Shown in pieces: positions 33,608-41,299 of a stretch of 64,000 bases of DNA; the first letter of the stretch is position 1, and each line of letters opens with the position of its first letter. The position numbers and the translations under genes were made by a program. The DNA is from an uncultured Eubacteriales bacterium (GTDB lineage: Bacteria; Bacillota; Clostridia; Oscillospirales; Acutalibacteraceae): NCBI GenBank assembly GCA_934466515.1, contig CAKSLH010000001.1:186001-250000 (forward strand). Reading direction: 5' to 3'. Under the pieces are notes generated by a model. The model had not been told where the DNA came from. It saw only the letters and a program-made list of their open reading frames with translations, and did no database searches.

Positions 33608-35395
33608 CTAAGATTTAATTCTTTGTGCGAAATCGGTTATAAACTTTTTCGCGGTTTCGGCTATAACTTTGCGTTTCTCTTCTGAGGTCTCTCCTGTTTT
33701 ATCAATCGAAGAGCAAAGCTCGGCCTTAGTGCCTTCAAAATAATTTATCAGCTCTTTTGCAGCTGTCTTGACATCCTTTGCCGAAACGGCATTAAACGCC
33801 TGTGAAAGCGCGGCGGTTAAAAGAATGACCTGCGCATGCTGAGGATAAGGGTGATACTGCTCCTGCTTTAAAAGCTCCATTAAATCCTCGCCGTAATGCA
33901 GCTGACGCTTTGTGGTTTCGTCAAGGTCGCTTGAAAACTGCATGAAAACTTCCATTTCGCGGTACTGAGCAAGGTCAAGCCTTATTGAACCCGTTGCCTT
34001 TTTCATAGCCTTTGTCTGAGCGGCTCCGCCGACACGGGAAACCGAAAGACCGACATTGACGGCAGGTCTCTGACCCGAGAAAAACAGGTCGCTTTCAAGG
34101 AATATCTGTCCGTCTGTAATAGAAATAATATTTGTAGGAATATAAGCGGAAACATCGCCTGCCTGAGTTTCAACAATAGGAAGAGCTGTCATACTGCCGC
34201 CGCCTAAAGCGTCGCTTAAATGAGCCGATCTTTCAAGAAGTCTTGAATGGAGATAGAATACATCTCCGGGGTATGCCTCTCTTCCGGGGGAACGCTCAAG
34301 CAAAAGGCTTAAGGTTCTGTAAGCTATGGCATGCTTTGAAAGATCGTCATAAACAATAAGGACATCTTTTCCATTGTGCATGAAATACTCAGCGATTGCG
34401 CATCCGGCATAGGGAGCGATATATAAAAGCGGTGCAGGGTCGCTTGCTGTCGCGCTTACAATAACCGTATAATCCATCGCTTTGTTTTTTCTTAAGGTTT
34501 CCGCAAGCTGAGCTACAGACGAAGCCTTCTGACCGATTGCAACATATACGCAAATTGTATCCTTATTTTTCTGATTTAAAATCGTATCAAGCGCAATTGC
34601 CGTTTTGCCGGTCTGTCTGTCCCCGATGATAAGCTCGCGCTGTCCTCTTCCTATAGGAAACATCGAATCTATAGCAAGAAGACCTGTTTCCATAGGCTTA
34701 TTTACGGGCTGGCGGTCGATTATTCCCGGGGCTTTATTTTCAATCGGATAATATCCGTCCTCTTTTATGAGACCGTTTCCGTCGATAGGAGCGCCTAAGG
34801 CGTCAACAATTCTGCCGAGCATTGCGTCTCCTACGGGGACACCCGCGGTTTTGCGGCTTCTTCTGACTATACTGCCCTCTGTTATTTCGGCGTCGTCACC
34901 GAAAACAACACAGCCGAGTCTTTCTTCCTTTAAATCGAGCACCATTCCTTTAACGCCCGATTCAAAAATAAGAATCTCGCCGTATCTCGCATGTTCAAGA
35001 CCGCTTACGGTCGCTATTCCGTCGCCGACAGCAAGAACAAAACCTACCTCCTGAGCTTCGGGAGACGGAGTGAATTTATCAACAGTCTCTTTTATAAGCG
35101 GAATTACATCGTGCTTATTCTTAATCGCTTCAAAAATTTCATTTTTAAGCTGTCTTGTTTTGCCCTCTAAGCTCCAGTCGATAATTTCATCAACCGAGGT
35201 TCTGTCATTCAAGGTTCCGATTTCGATTTTAAAGCCGTTTTTCACGGAATTGTCTTTTTTAAAAGAAAGCTCAACATCCGAGTTGTATTTTTTATTTAAA
35301 AATTCTCCTATTTTCTTAAGCTGTTCACTTGTAGGAGAATTTTGGCTTTTTATAACCGCCCAAAGAGAATTTTGCGAAAAATCCTGTTTATCCAT
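33608..35395 (-). CDS. atpA: ATP synthase delta C-terminal domain fused to alpha subunit
   Basis: 595 residues, about 85 longer than a normal alpha. Residues about 18-88 match the C-terminal domain of the delta/OSCP subunit (SEQLKKIGEFLNKKYNSDVE, then GFKIEIG and WSLEGKTRQLKNEI). From about residue 88 it is ordinary alpha: VGDGIATVSGLE, P-loop GDRQTGKTA, and the C-terminal helical domain. No separate atpH lies between atpF and this gene (7-base gap), so the delta N-terminal bundle is missing. The RBS AAGGGAGAG lies in the end of atpF. If every alpha carries this domain, F1 has three delta-like tails. Confidence 0.93.
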   Translation of the reverse strand: MDKQDFSQNSLWAVIKSQNSPTSEQLKKIGEFLNKKYNSDVELSFKKDNSVKNGFKIEIGTLNDRTSVDEIIDWSLEGKTRQLKNEIFEAIKNKHDVIPLIKETVDKFTPSPEAQEVGFVLAVGDGIATVSGLEHARYGEILIFESGVKGMVLDLKEERLGCVVFGDDAEITEGSIVRRSRKTAGVPVGDAMLGRIVDALGAPIDGNGLIKEDGYYPIENKAPGIIDRQPVNKPMETGLLAIDSMFPIGRGQRELIIGDRQTGKTAIALDTILNQKNKDTICVYVAIGQKASSVAQLAETLRKNKAMDYTVIVSATASDPAPLLYIAPYAGCAIAEYFMHNGKDVLIVYDDLSKHAIAYRTLSLLLERSPGREAYPGDVFYLHSRLLERSAHLSDALGGGSMTALPIVETQAGDVSAYIPTNIISITDGQIFLESDLFFSGQRPAVNVGLSVSRVGGAAQTKAMKKATGSIRLDLAQYREMEVFMQFSSDLDETTKRQLHYGEDLMELLKQEQYHPYPQHAQVILLTAALSQAFNAVSAKDVKTAAKELINYFEGTKAELCSSIDKTGETSEEKRKVIAETAKKFITDFAQRIKS

Positions 35396-35402
35396 ATATT
35401 TT

Positions 35403-35882
35403 TCACTCTCCCTTGGCGGAATTTAAGAAATCGTCAAAAGAGTCGCCGTTTTTCTCGGCAACAATTTTATCAACAGCCTTCGAAACAAGCTCTTCTATCT
35501 GCGAATCTGCACTGCAAAGGATTTTTTCCTTTTCTGCCTCAGCCGATTTAACAGCGGAAGAAATAATTTGCTTCTTTTCCTTTTCTGCTTCTTCAAGCTT
35601 TGCCTTTGCCGCATTTTCGGCGTCTTTTGCGGCATTTTTCTTCATTTCATCAATTTCTGACTGAGCCAAAGAAAGCTTTTTTTCATATTCTTTTTCCTTT
35701 TCGGAAGCATTTTTAAGCTTTTCTTCGGCAAGTCTGTCCATTTCGCCGTACTTTTCCTCGCGTTTTTTCATAAAGCCCGAAACAGGCTTATAAAGCAGAA
35801 AATACAGTCCGCCCGCAAGAATTATGAAATTAAGAACATGGAGCAATATCTGCTGCCAATCTATATTAAGAGGAATACTCAT
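35403..35882 (-). CDS. atpF: ATP synthase b subunit
   Basis: 159 residues. A single N-terminal membrane helix (LLHVLNFIILAGGLYFLLY) precedes a long charged coiled-coil rich in Glu, Lys and Ala. It forms the peripheral stalk. Its partner delta domain is fused to alpha in the next gene. It follows atpE by 16 bases. Confidence 0.95.
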   Translation of the reverse strand: MSIPLNIDWQQILLHVLNFIILAGGLYFLLYKPVSGFMKKREEKYGEMDRLAEEKLKNASEKEKEYEKKLSLAQSEIDEMKKNAAKDAENAAKAKLEEAEKEKKQIISSAVKSAEAEKEKILCSADSQIEELVSKAVDKIVAEKNGDSFDDFLNSAKGE

Positions 35883-35898
35883 TTAAAACCTCTCCTTT

Positions 35899-36273
35899 TT
35901 ATAATACAAATATAATAAGAATGGCAACTATAAGCGCATAGATAATTGCCGTTTCAATAAATACAAGTCCCAGCATCAATGTTGTTCTTATCTTTCCCTC
36001 TGCCTCAGGCTGACGGGAAATTCCCTCTGCCGACTTTGAAATTGCAAGAGCCATTCCTACTGCGCCTGCCGCCGCCGCAAGGCCTACGCATATTGCCGCT
36101 GCCATTGCCTTGGTTCCAGTTGAGGTGTCCTCGGCAGATTCAGAAGAGGTTACAGACGTTGTGTCAGTTGCTGTATCTTTGCTGTCAGCCGCAAAAGCGG
36201 TGAGACCCGCGAAAGCGCAGATAAGAAGTGAGAATAAAAGAACTGCAATTGATTTTTTAATTTGTTTTTTCAT
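35899..36273 (-). CDS. atpE: ATP synthase c subunit with N-terminal signal sequence
   Basis: 124 residues, against about 75-90 usually. Residues 1-28 form a signal-peptide-like sequence (KKS, hydrophobic core, LTAFA-AD) followed by a Ser/Thr/Asp-rich linker to about residue 55. The two c-ring helices follow, with RQPEAEG in the loop (about 87-93) and the ion-binding Glu107 (VFIETAIIY). The position of the Na+-ligand Gln in Ilyobacter c (13 residues before the loop Arg) is Met here, and V63 and S66 are Phe and Thr, arguing for H+ rather than Na+. Confidence 0.92.
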   Translation of the reverse strand: MKKQIKKSIAVLLFSLLICAFAGLTAFAADSKDTATDTTSVTSSESAEDTSTGTKAMAAAICVGLAAAAGAVGMALAISKSAEGISRQPEAEGKIRTTLMLGLVFIETAIIYALIVAILIIFVL

Positions 36274-36312
36274 GGTTTTTTCCTCCGTAACTCAGCATTT
36301 TAATTTTTTATA

Positions 36313-37146
36313 TTACTGAGCTTTGATTTTTTTGGTTTTATTTTTTATGTGCGGCTCGGACACTTCTCCGTAGAAAAGCGATGTGAGCATTGTAAGAACA
36401 TAGGTCTGAATGAGCGCATGGAGCAAGGTGAACATAACTCCTACCGCAACCGGAAGCACAAAGCTTAATTTAATCGAATAATAAACAAGCTCTGTTACGA
36501 GAAGTCCGCTCAGCAACGCTCCGAAAAGACGGAAGCTCATTGAGATAGGCAAAGAGAATTCTTTTAATGTAAGTCCTATTCCCTTTACACCGTTTCCGGC
36601 TATTCCGCCCGATAAAATTATCAGATAGGAAAAGCAGCCTAAGGCTATTGCGGCATTTATATCGGACAGAGGAGCAGGAAGAGCAATCGACCTTCCAGTA
36701 GTTGTTATCCCCTGCAGTCCGAAAAGCTCAAACAGGGTGCTCATAAATATGTAGACACCGGCTGAAAATATATAGGCTCCGAGGAAGGAATTTCTATGCG
36801 GACTGTTTGATTTTGCGAGATTATCAAAAAATCCTACCGCTTCTTCCAAAACCGTCTGAAATTTTCCGGGGACAGTTTTGAATTTCGGAATAACAAATAT
36901 TCTGATTAAAGCGGCGGCAAACAAAAGAATGCCGGTCACGGTAAACGCGGAAATCAGAGCAGGATTTACATCCTTTATTCCGAAAAGGCTTATTTTATTA
37001 GTTTCATGAAGCACTGCGTCCCTCATTACCTCTTTGATTGATTCCTTTTCGCCGCCGGTTTTACCGATTATCAGCGCAAGAAAAACAAACAAAGCAATGC
37101 AAAATAGCCAGATTATGAAACTAACCGTTCGCTTTTTATTTTTCAT
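36313..37146 (-). CDS. atpB: ATP synthase a subunit
   Basis: 277 residues with about six membrane spans. The essential Arg lies in ISMSFRLFGALLSG, and a later LHALIQTYVLTMLTSLFYGE helix is conserved. It forms the ion half-channels. It lies 7 bases after the DUF1275 gene and opens the Fo part of the operon. Confidence 0.95.
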   Translation of the reverse strand: MKNKKRTVSFIIWLFCIALFVFLALIIGKTGGEKESIKEVMRDAVLHETNKISLFGIKDVNPALISAFTVTGILLFAAALIRIFVIPKFKTVPGKFQTVLEEAVGFFDNLAKSNSPHRNSFLGAYIFSAGVYIFMSTLFELFGLQGITTTGRSIALPAPLSDINAAIALGCFSYLIILSGGIAGNGVKGIGLTLKEFSLPISMSFRLFGALLSGLLVTELVYYSIKLSFVLPVAVGVMFTLLHALIQTYVLTMLTSLFYGEVSEPHIKNKTKKIKAQ

Positions 37147-37152
37147 AAGCAG

Positions 37153-37824
37153 TTACCCTTTCTTTATAAACATCATGTTAAAGCTGATAAACAGCAATAA
37201 ACAGCAAATATAAATTGCTTTTTTGCCGAGCGCCAGTGTAACCTGACAGCCGATTCCCGCACCTAAGGCAAAAATCAGAATAACGGCAAAATATATAAGA
37301 GACTTTTTAAGGATATGGATTTCCTTAGTCTTTGAATAAATGACAAGCGATTCTACGGCATTTCGCATATTGCCTATACACATAGTGCTTGCATAGGCAT
37401 GGCCCCTGACCGTAGGGAAGGTCTGAATCTGCATTGCGCAGACGAATGAAACCACTGCGTTTGCAATAAGGTCAAGCCTATGAGGAATAAATCCGACAGC
37501 AAAAAGCAAAATCATTTCGAATAACAGCACCGTCTGCCGCCAATGGAGACTTTTTGACGCCTTAAGGTTTATCTTAACTATCTCGGCAACGGCAATTCCT
37601 ATCAGAAAAGAAACAATAGGAACAAGGTATTTTAAGCTTGATTTGATTTCGCCCTTAAAAAGTCCTGTTGAAAGTAAAACAATATTTCCTGTCTGAGCGT
37701 TTGCAAAAACGCCGCCCCTGCAGCAATAGGTATAAGCGTCCTGAAAGCCGCCCGAAAGAATGATAAAAACGGCGGTAAGAAAAGCTTCGGACATCTGAAA
37801 ATCTTCTTTTCTTTTCTTCTCCAA
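37153..37824 (-). CDS. YoaK/DUF1275 family membrane protein, TTG start
   Basis: 223 residues with six membrane spans. GGFQDAYTYCCRGGVFANAQTGNI (residues about 25-48, split here for description: GGFQDAYTY and FANAQTGN) is the DUF1275 signature. Function is unknown. The start is TTG at 37824 with GGAGGTGA 6 bases upstream. It lies 7 bases before atpB and so may be the first gene of the ATP synthase operon. It is divergent from a LysR gene that could control it. Confidence 0.85.
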   Translation of the reverse strand: MEKKRKEDFQMSEAFLTAVFIILSGGFQDAYTYCCRGGVFANAQTGNIVLLSTGLFKGEIKSSLKYLVPIVSFLIGIAVAEIVKINLKASKSLHWRQTVLLFEMILLFAVGFIPHRLDLIANAVVSFVCAMQIQTFPTVRGHAYASTMCIGNMRNAVESLVIYSKTKEIHILKKSLIYFAVILIFALGAGIGCQVTLALGKKAIYICCLLLFISFNMMFIKKG

Positions 37825-37867
37825 TAACGCTCACCTCCAAGCCCTTTTATACATTATTATAATGCGC

Positions 37868-37896
37868 TTGACTTTTTTGAATATTAGTATTATAAT
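37868..37896 (+). promoter_or_regulatory. Promoter of the lysR gene
   Basis: TTGACT (37868-37873) and TATAAT (37891-37896) with a 17-base spacer in the divergent region. It places transcription start near 37903, so translation cannot begin at upstream in-frame codons such as 37862. Confidence 0.82.
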
Positions 37897-37978
37897 TCAA
37901 AAGCAAGTATATGTAAAATCTATAATTGATATGTTTGATATATTTTATCGGCATATTAAGAGACGAGGTGATAAACGG

Positions 37979-38860
37979 TTGTATATAAGCTATGACTACT
38001 ACCGCATTTTTTATTTTGTGGCTAAATGCGGAAGCGTTTCTCAGGCGGCAAAAATGCTGCTTAACAATCAGCCCAATCTTACAAGAACCATTAAAAATCT
38101 TGAAAGCGAGCTTGGGTGTCCTCTGTTTTCGAGGACAAACCGCGGCATGAAGCTTACTCCTGAGGGCGAAAAGCTTTACAGCCATATTAAAATTGCCCTA
38201 AAGCATATTGAGGCAGGAGAGGACGAAATAACCGATGTTAAAAATCTCCAGAGCGGAACGGTAACCGTTGCGGCGAGCGAGGTTGCCTTTAAATGCGTGC
38301 TTTTGCCGGTTATTAAAAAATTCAGGGAGCTTTATCCGGGAATTAAAATAAAGATAAGCGACCATTCAACGCCTCAGGCAATATCCGCTTTAAAGGAAAG
38401 AATGGCGGATCTCGCGGTTGTTACCACTCCTACCGTAAGAACCCCTTCTCTAACGCAGATCGGGATAAAATCGGTAAGGGAGGTTGCCGTTTGTCCTGAA
38501 TCCTTTACCGAATTTAAAGACAAGACGGTTCAGTTAAATGAGCTTAGCGGCAGACCGCTCGTAGCTTTAGGGAGCGACACAAAATCCTATGAATTCTATT
38601 CTAACTTTTTTGCATCAAACGGACTTGCTTATCAGCCCGACATCGAGGCATTTTCGGCTGATCAAATATTGCCGATGGTAAAAGCAGGGCTCGGCGTCGG
38701 CTTTGTGCCTGAGGAATTTTTAAACGGGGTTACGGGAGTAAATGTAATTAAACTTAAAGAGCAGATTCCGGAGAGAAAAATCTGTATTATAAAAAGAAAA
38801 GAACAGCCTTTAAGCGTTGCGGCAGGAAAGCTTGAAGAAATGCTGCTCGGGCAGGCTTAA
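37979..38860 (+). CDS. LysR family transcriptional regulator, TTG start
   Basis: 293 residues. The N-terminal winged helix-turn-helix (IFYFVAKCGSVSQAAKMLL, then NQPNLTRTIKNLE) and a periplasmic-binding-like effector domain are typical. TTG at 37979 with GAGGTG 8 bases upstream gives the usual short lead before the HTH and lies downstream of the promoter. It is divergent from the DUF1275/ATP synthase genes. The inducer is unknown. Confidence 0.88.
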   Translation: MYISYDYYRIFYFVAKCGSVSQAAKMLLNNQPNLTRTIKNLESELGCPLFSRTNRGMKLTPEGEKLYSHIKIALKHIEAGEDEITDVKNLQSGTVTVAASEVAFKCVLLPVIKKFRELYPGIKIKISDHSTPQAISALKERMADLAVVTTPTVRTPSLTQIGIKSVREVAVCPESFTEFKDKTVQLNELSGRPLVALGSDTKSYEFYSNFFASNGLAYQPDIEAFSADQILPMVKAGLGVGFVPEEFLNGVTGVNVIKLKEQIPERKICIIKRKEQPLSVAAGKLEEMLLGQA

Positions 38861-38894
38861 AAAAGCTTACCTGAGAAATGAAAGGAAATAAAAA

Positions 38895-39809
38895 ATGTCT
38901 ACATATTACATTCTCTACAACCCTATTGCCGCAAACAGACACGGTAAAGAAAAAGCGCAGGAGCTTAAAGAGGTCTTGAAGGACGAAAGCTTTATTTTTG
39001 AGGATATCACCTCTGTTATAAACTATTATAATTTTTTTGCAAAGCTAGAGCCCGATGATAAAATCGTCATTGCAGGCGGTGACGGAACGCTCAACCGTTT
39101 TATAAATTCAACAAACGGAATGGATATTAAAAACGATATCTATTATTATGCCGCAGGAAGCGGAAACGATTTTTTCAGAGATGTTTTAAGCGAGGACAAA
39201 AAGTCTAATTTCTGCCAAATCAATAAATATATTAAAAATCTGCCGACAGTTGAAGTTAAGGGACAAAAATATAAATTTTTAAACGGAATAGGCTTCGGCA
39301 TTGACGGCTACTGCTGCGAGGTCGGAGATGAAATGAGAAAAACCGCGTCCGACTCAAAGGAAATAAATTATACCGCAATTGCAATAAAAGGCTTGCTTTT
39401 TAAATACAAGCCTACCGACGCCGAAATAACAGCCGACGGAGTGACCTATAATTTTAAGAATGTCTGGCTTGCGCCGACTATGAACGGCAGGTTTTACGGC
39501 GGCGGAATGATGCCGACGCCTGAGCAGGACAGATTAAACAACGAAACCGTTTCAACAATGGTTATGCACAAATCCGGCAAGCTTAAAACTCTTATGATAT
39601 TCCCCTCGATTTTTAAAGGCGAGCATATTAAGCACACAGATACCGTAAGTGTTATAAAAGGAAAAGAGATAACCGTTAAATTCAGCGAGCCGAGGGCTTT
39701 GCAGATTGACGGTGAAACTATAAAAAATGTCACCGAGTACACTGTTTTTGCACCTGTATCTGACAAAAAAGAAGAAAACAAAAAAGTTGACATTAAAGCC
39801 ACGGTATGA
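38895..39809 (+). CDS. Diacylglycerol kinase family lipid kinase (YegS/DgkB-like)
   Basis: 304 residues. The nucleotide motif GGDGTLNRFIN and the preceding YNPIAANRHGK are typical of the DAGK catalytic domain; GSGNDFFRD and GFGIDGYC follow. It phosphorylates a diacylglycerol-like lipid. AAAGGAA precedes the ATG. The promoter of the hyd operon overlaps its last codons. Confidence 0.9.
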   Translation: MSTYYILYNPIAANRHGKEKAQELKEVLKDESFIFEDITSVINYYNFFAKLEPDDKIVIAGGDGTLNRFINSTNGMDIKNDIYYYAAGSGNDFFRDVLSEDKKSNFCQINKYIKNLPTVEVKGQKYKFLNGIGFGIDGYCCEVGDEMRKTASDSKEINYTAIAIKGLLFKYKPTDAEITADGVTYNFKNVWLAPTMNGRFYGGGMMPTPEQDRLNNETVSTMVMHKSGKLKTLMIFPSIFKGEHIKHTDTVSVIKGKEITVKFSEPRALQIDGETIKNVTEYTVFAPVSDKKEENKKVDIKATV

Positions 39810-39815
39810 TAAAAT
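39787..39815 (+). promoter_or_regulatory. Promoter of the hydrogenase-maturation operon
   Basis: TTGACA (39787-39792), a 17-base spacer, and extended -10 TGATAAAAT (TAAAAT 39810-39815). It overlaps the end of the lipid kinase gene. Confidence 0.75.
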
Positions 39816-39854
39816 AATTTAAAATCTGACACCGAAATTTTTATTGAGGTGAAA

Positions 39855-39930
39855 GACGCGAATTTAATATCAGCCTGTTAATTTACAGGCTTATTTTGCC
39901 GCGTCCGATTTAGGATGCGGCGTTTTTTAT
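39855..39930 (+). promoter_or_regulatory. Attenuator-like leader of the hyd operon
   Basis: GACGCG (39855-39860) can pair with CGCGTC (39900-39905), enclosing a perfect hairpin (39872-39878 with 39885-39891). Alternatively GCCGCGTCC (39898-39906) pairs with GGATGCGGC (39913-39921), followed by six T, forming a terminator. The two pairings are mutually exclusive, the layout of transcription attenuation. Without a ligand match it could also be a plain terminator for the kinase gene. Confidence 0.6.
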
Positions 39931-39959
39931 AGTGTGAAAGGACTCGAACCTGTCACACT
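39931..39959 (+). repeat. tRNA T-arm-like hairpin upstream of the hyd operon
   Basis: GTGTGAAAGG (39932-39941), loop ACTCGAA, CCTGTCACAC (39949-39958): a 10-bp stem with one mismatch. The complementary strand reads like a tRNA T-arm (loop TTCGAGT). Nearly the same sequence bounds the leader at 28181-28455. It ends 19 bases before the first start codon. Confidence 0.7.
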
Positions 39960-39978
39960 AAAAGGGAGATGAAAAGGC

Positions 39979-40236
39979 TTGAAAACAAGAATTGCGCTTA
40001 TCGGCATAATTGTCGAAAACACGGGAAAGACAGAAGAGCTTAATGCACTTTTGCATGAATACGGGAAATACATTATAGGCAGAATGGGTCTTCCCTACCG
40101 TGAAAAAAAGGTCAGCATAATCAGCGTTGTTTTAGATGCTCCTCAGGATACTATTTCCGCGCTTTCGGGAAAGCTCGGAAAAATAGAGGGACTGAGCGTT
40201 AAAACCGTTTATTCGAGTGTTGGTACTGATGAATAA
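39979..40236 (+). CDS. TM1266-family iron-only hydrogenase system regulator, TTG start
   Basis: 85 residues with a ferredoxin-like ACT/NikR-C-type fold. RIALIGIIVEN and GRMGLPYREKKVSIISVV are typical of the TM1266 family that accompanies [FeFe]-hydrogenase maturases. TTG at 39979 is used, with AGGGAG 11 bases upstream; a nearby ATG is out of frame. Its stop overlaps the start of hydE. It is thought to be a regulator, without firm proof. Confidence 0.85.
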   Translation: MKTRIALIGIIVENTGKTEELNALLHEYGKYIIGRMGLPYREKKVSIISVVLDAPQDTISALSGKLGKIEGLSVKTVYSSVGTDE

Positions 40237-41299
40237 CTCAAAATCACTTATAGATAAGCTTTTTTTAAACCGCTCGCTTACCGCTCCCGAATATGAATAT
40301 CTTATAATCAATCAGAAAGATGAAACGGCGGAATATGCAAGAGAGCTTGCGGATGAAGTAAGACGGGAATATTATTCAAACGAGGTTTTTGTAAGAGGTC
40401 TTATTGAGATAGGAAATGTCTGCAAAAATGACTGCTATTACTGCGGAATAAGAAAATCAAACAAAAGCTGCGACAGATATATTCTTTCAATAGAGCAGAT
40501 TTTAGCCTGCTGCGAGGACGGATATAAATTAGGCTTTCGCACATTTGTATTGCAGGGCGGAGAAAATGTTATACCTTTAAAAGCGGTTTGCGAAACGGTA
40601 TCGGAAATACGAAAGCGCTTTCCCGACTGTGCTATAACCTTATCGCTCGGAGAATACCAAAAGGAAGAATATCAAATGATGTTCGATTCGGGTGCCGACA
40701 GATATCTTCTTCGGCACGAAACCGCCGACAAAGAGCATTATGAAAAGCTTCATCCGAAAGAAATGTCTTATGATAACAGGATGCGCTGTCTAAAAGATTT
40801 AAAGGAAATCGGATTTGCCGTAGGGTGCGGATTTATGGTAGGCTCGCCTTATCAAACCGCGAAGTCGCTTGCGGCGGATTTAAAGTTTATCGAAGAATTT
40901 TCACCCGACATGTGCGGTATAGGACCCTTTATTCCCCATAAGCAAACGCCTTTTAAGGATTTCAAGGCAGGGACATTGGAGCAGACGGTATATCTGCTTT
41001 CGCTCATAAGGCTTATAAAGCCCAATATTCTTCTTCCCTCGACTACTGCCTTAGGGACAATTTCCGAAAGAGGAAGAGAATTGGGAATTCTTGCCGGAGC
41101 AAATGTAGTTATGCCCAATCTTTCGCCTGTTGCGGTGAGAAAAAAATACGAGCTTTATGACAATAAAATCTGCACGGGCGAGGAATCGGCGCAGTGCAAG
41201 GACTGCCTTAGCATGAGAATGAAATCAATTGGATTTAAAATTGTTACCGACCGCGGCGACGCGAGACAAGAAAGGATAAACAAAAATGTCAGTTTATAA
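40229..41299 (+). CDS. hydE: [FeFe] hydrogenase H-cluster radical SAM maturase HydE
   Basis: 356 residues. The radical-SAM cluster motif is CKNDCYYCGIR (CxxxCxxC); QGGEN and the C-terminal barrel features match HydE. It takes part in building the H-cluster diiron subsite. The ATG at 40229 overlaps the upstream stop by eight bases; a GTG at 40217 is an alternative start. It overlaps hydG by 14 bases. Confidence 0.93.
   Translation: MNNSKSLIDKLFLNRSLTAPEYEYLIINQKDETAEYARELADEVRREYYSNEVFVRGLIEIGNVCKNDCYYCGIRKSNKSCDRYILSIEQILACCEDGYKLGFRTFVLQGGENVIPLKAVCETVSEIRKRFPDCAITLSLGEYQKEEYQMMFDSGADRYLLRHETADKEHYEKLHPKEMSYDNRMRCLKDLKEIGFAVGCGFMVGSPYQTAKSLAADLKFIEEFSPDMCGIGPFIPHKQTPFKDFKAGTLEQTVYLLSLIRLIKPNILLPSTTALGTISERGRELGILAGANVVMPNLSPVAVRKKYELYDNKICTGEESAQCKDCLSMRMKSIGFKIVTDRGDARQERINKNVSL

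Noticed and set aside
35899..36273. Na+-coupled c-ring
   Set aside because: The Gln ligand position is Met and the Glu-Ser pair is Glu-Thr, so the canonical Na+ site is incomplete.
37862..37978. Longer LysR protein starting at 37862
   Set aside because: This start lies upstream of the consensus promoter (37868-37896), so it could not be transcribed from it; the TTG at 37979 has a ribosome site.
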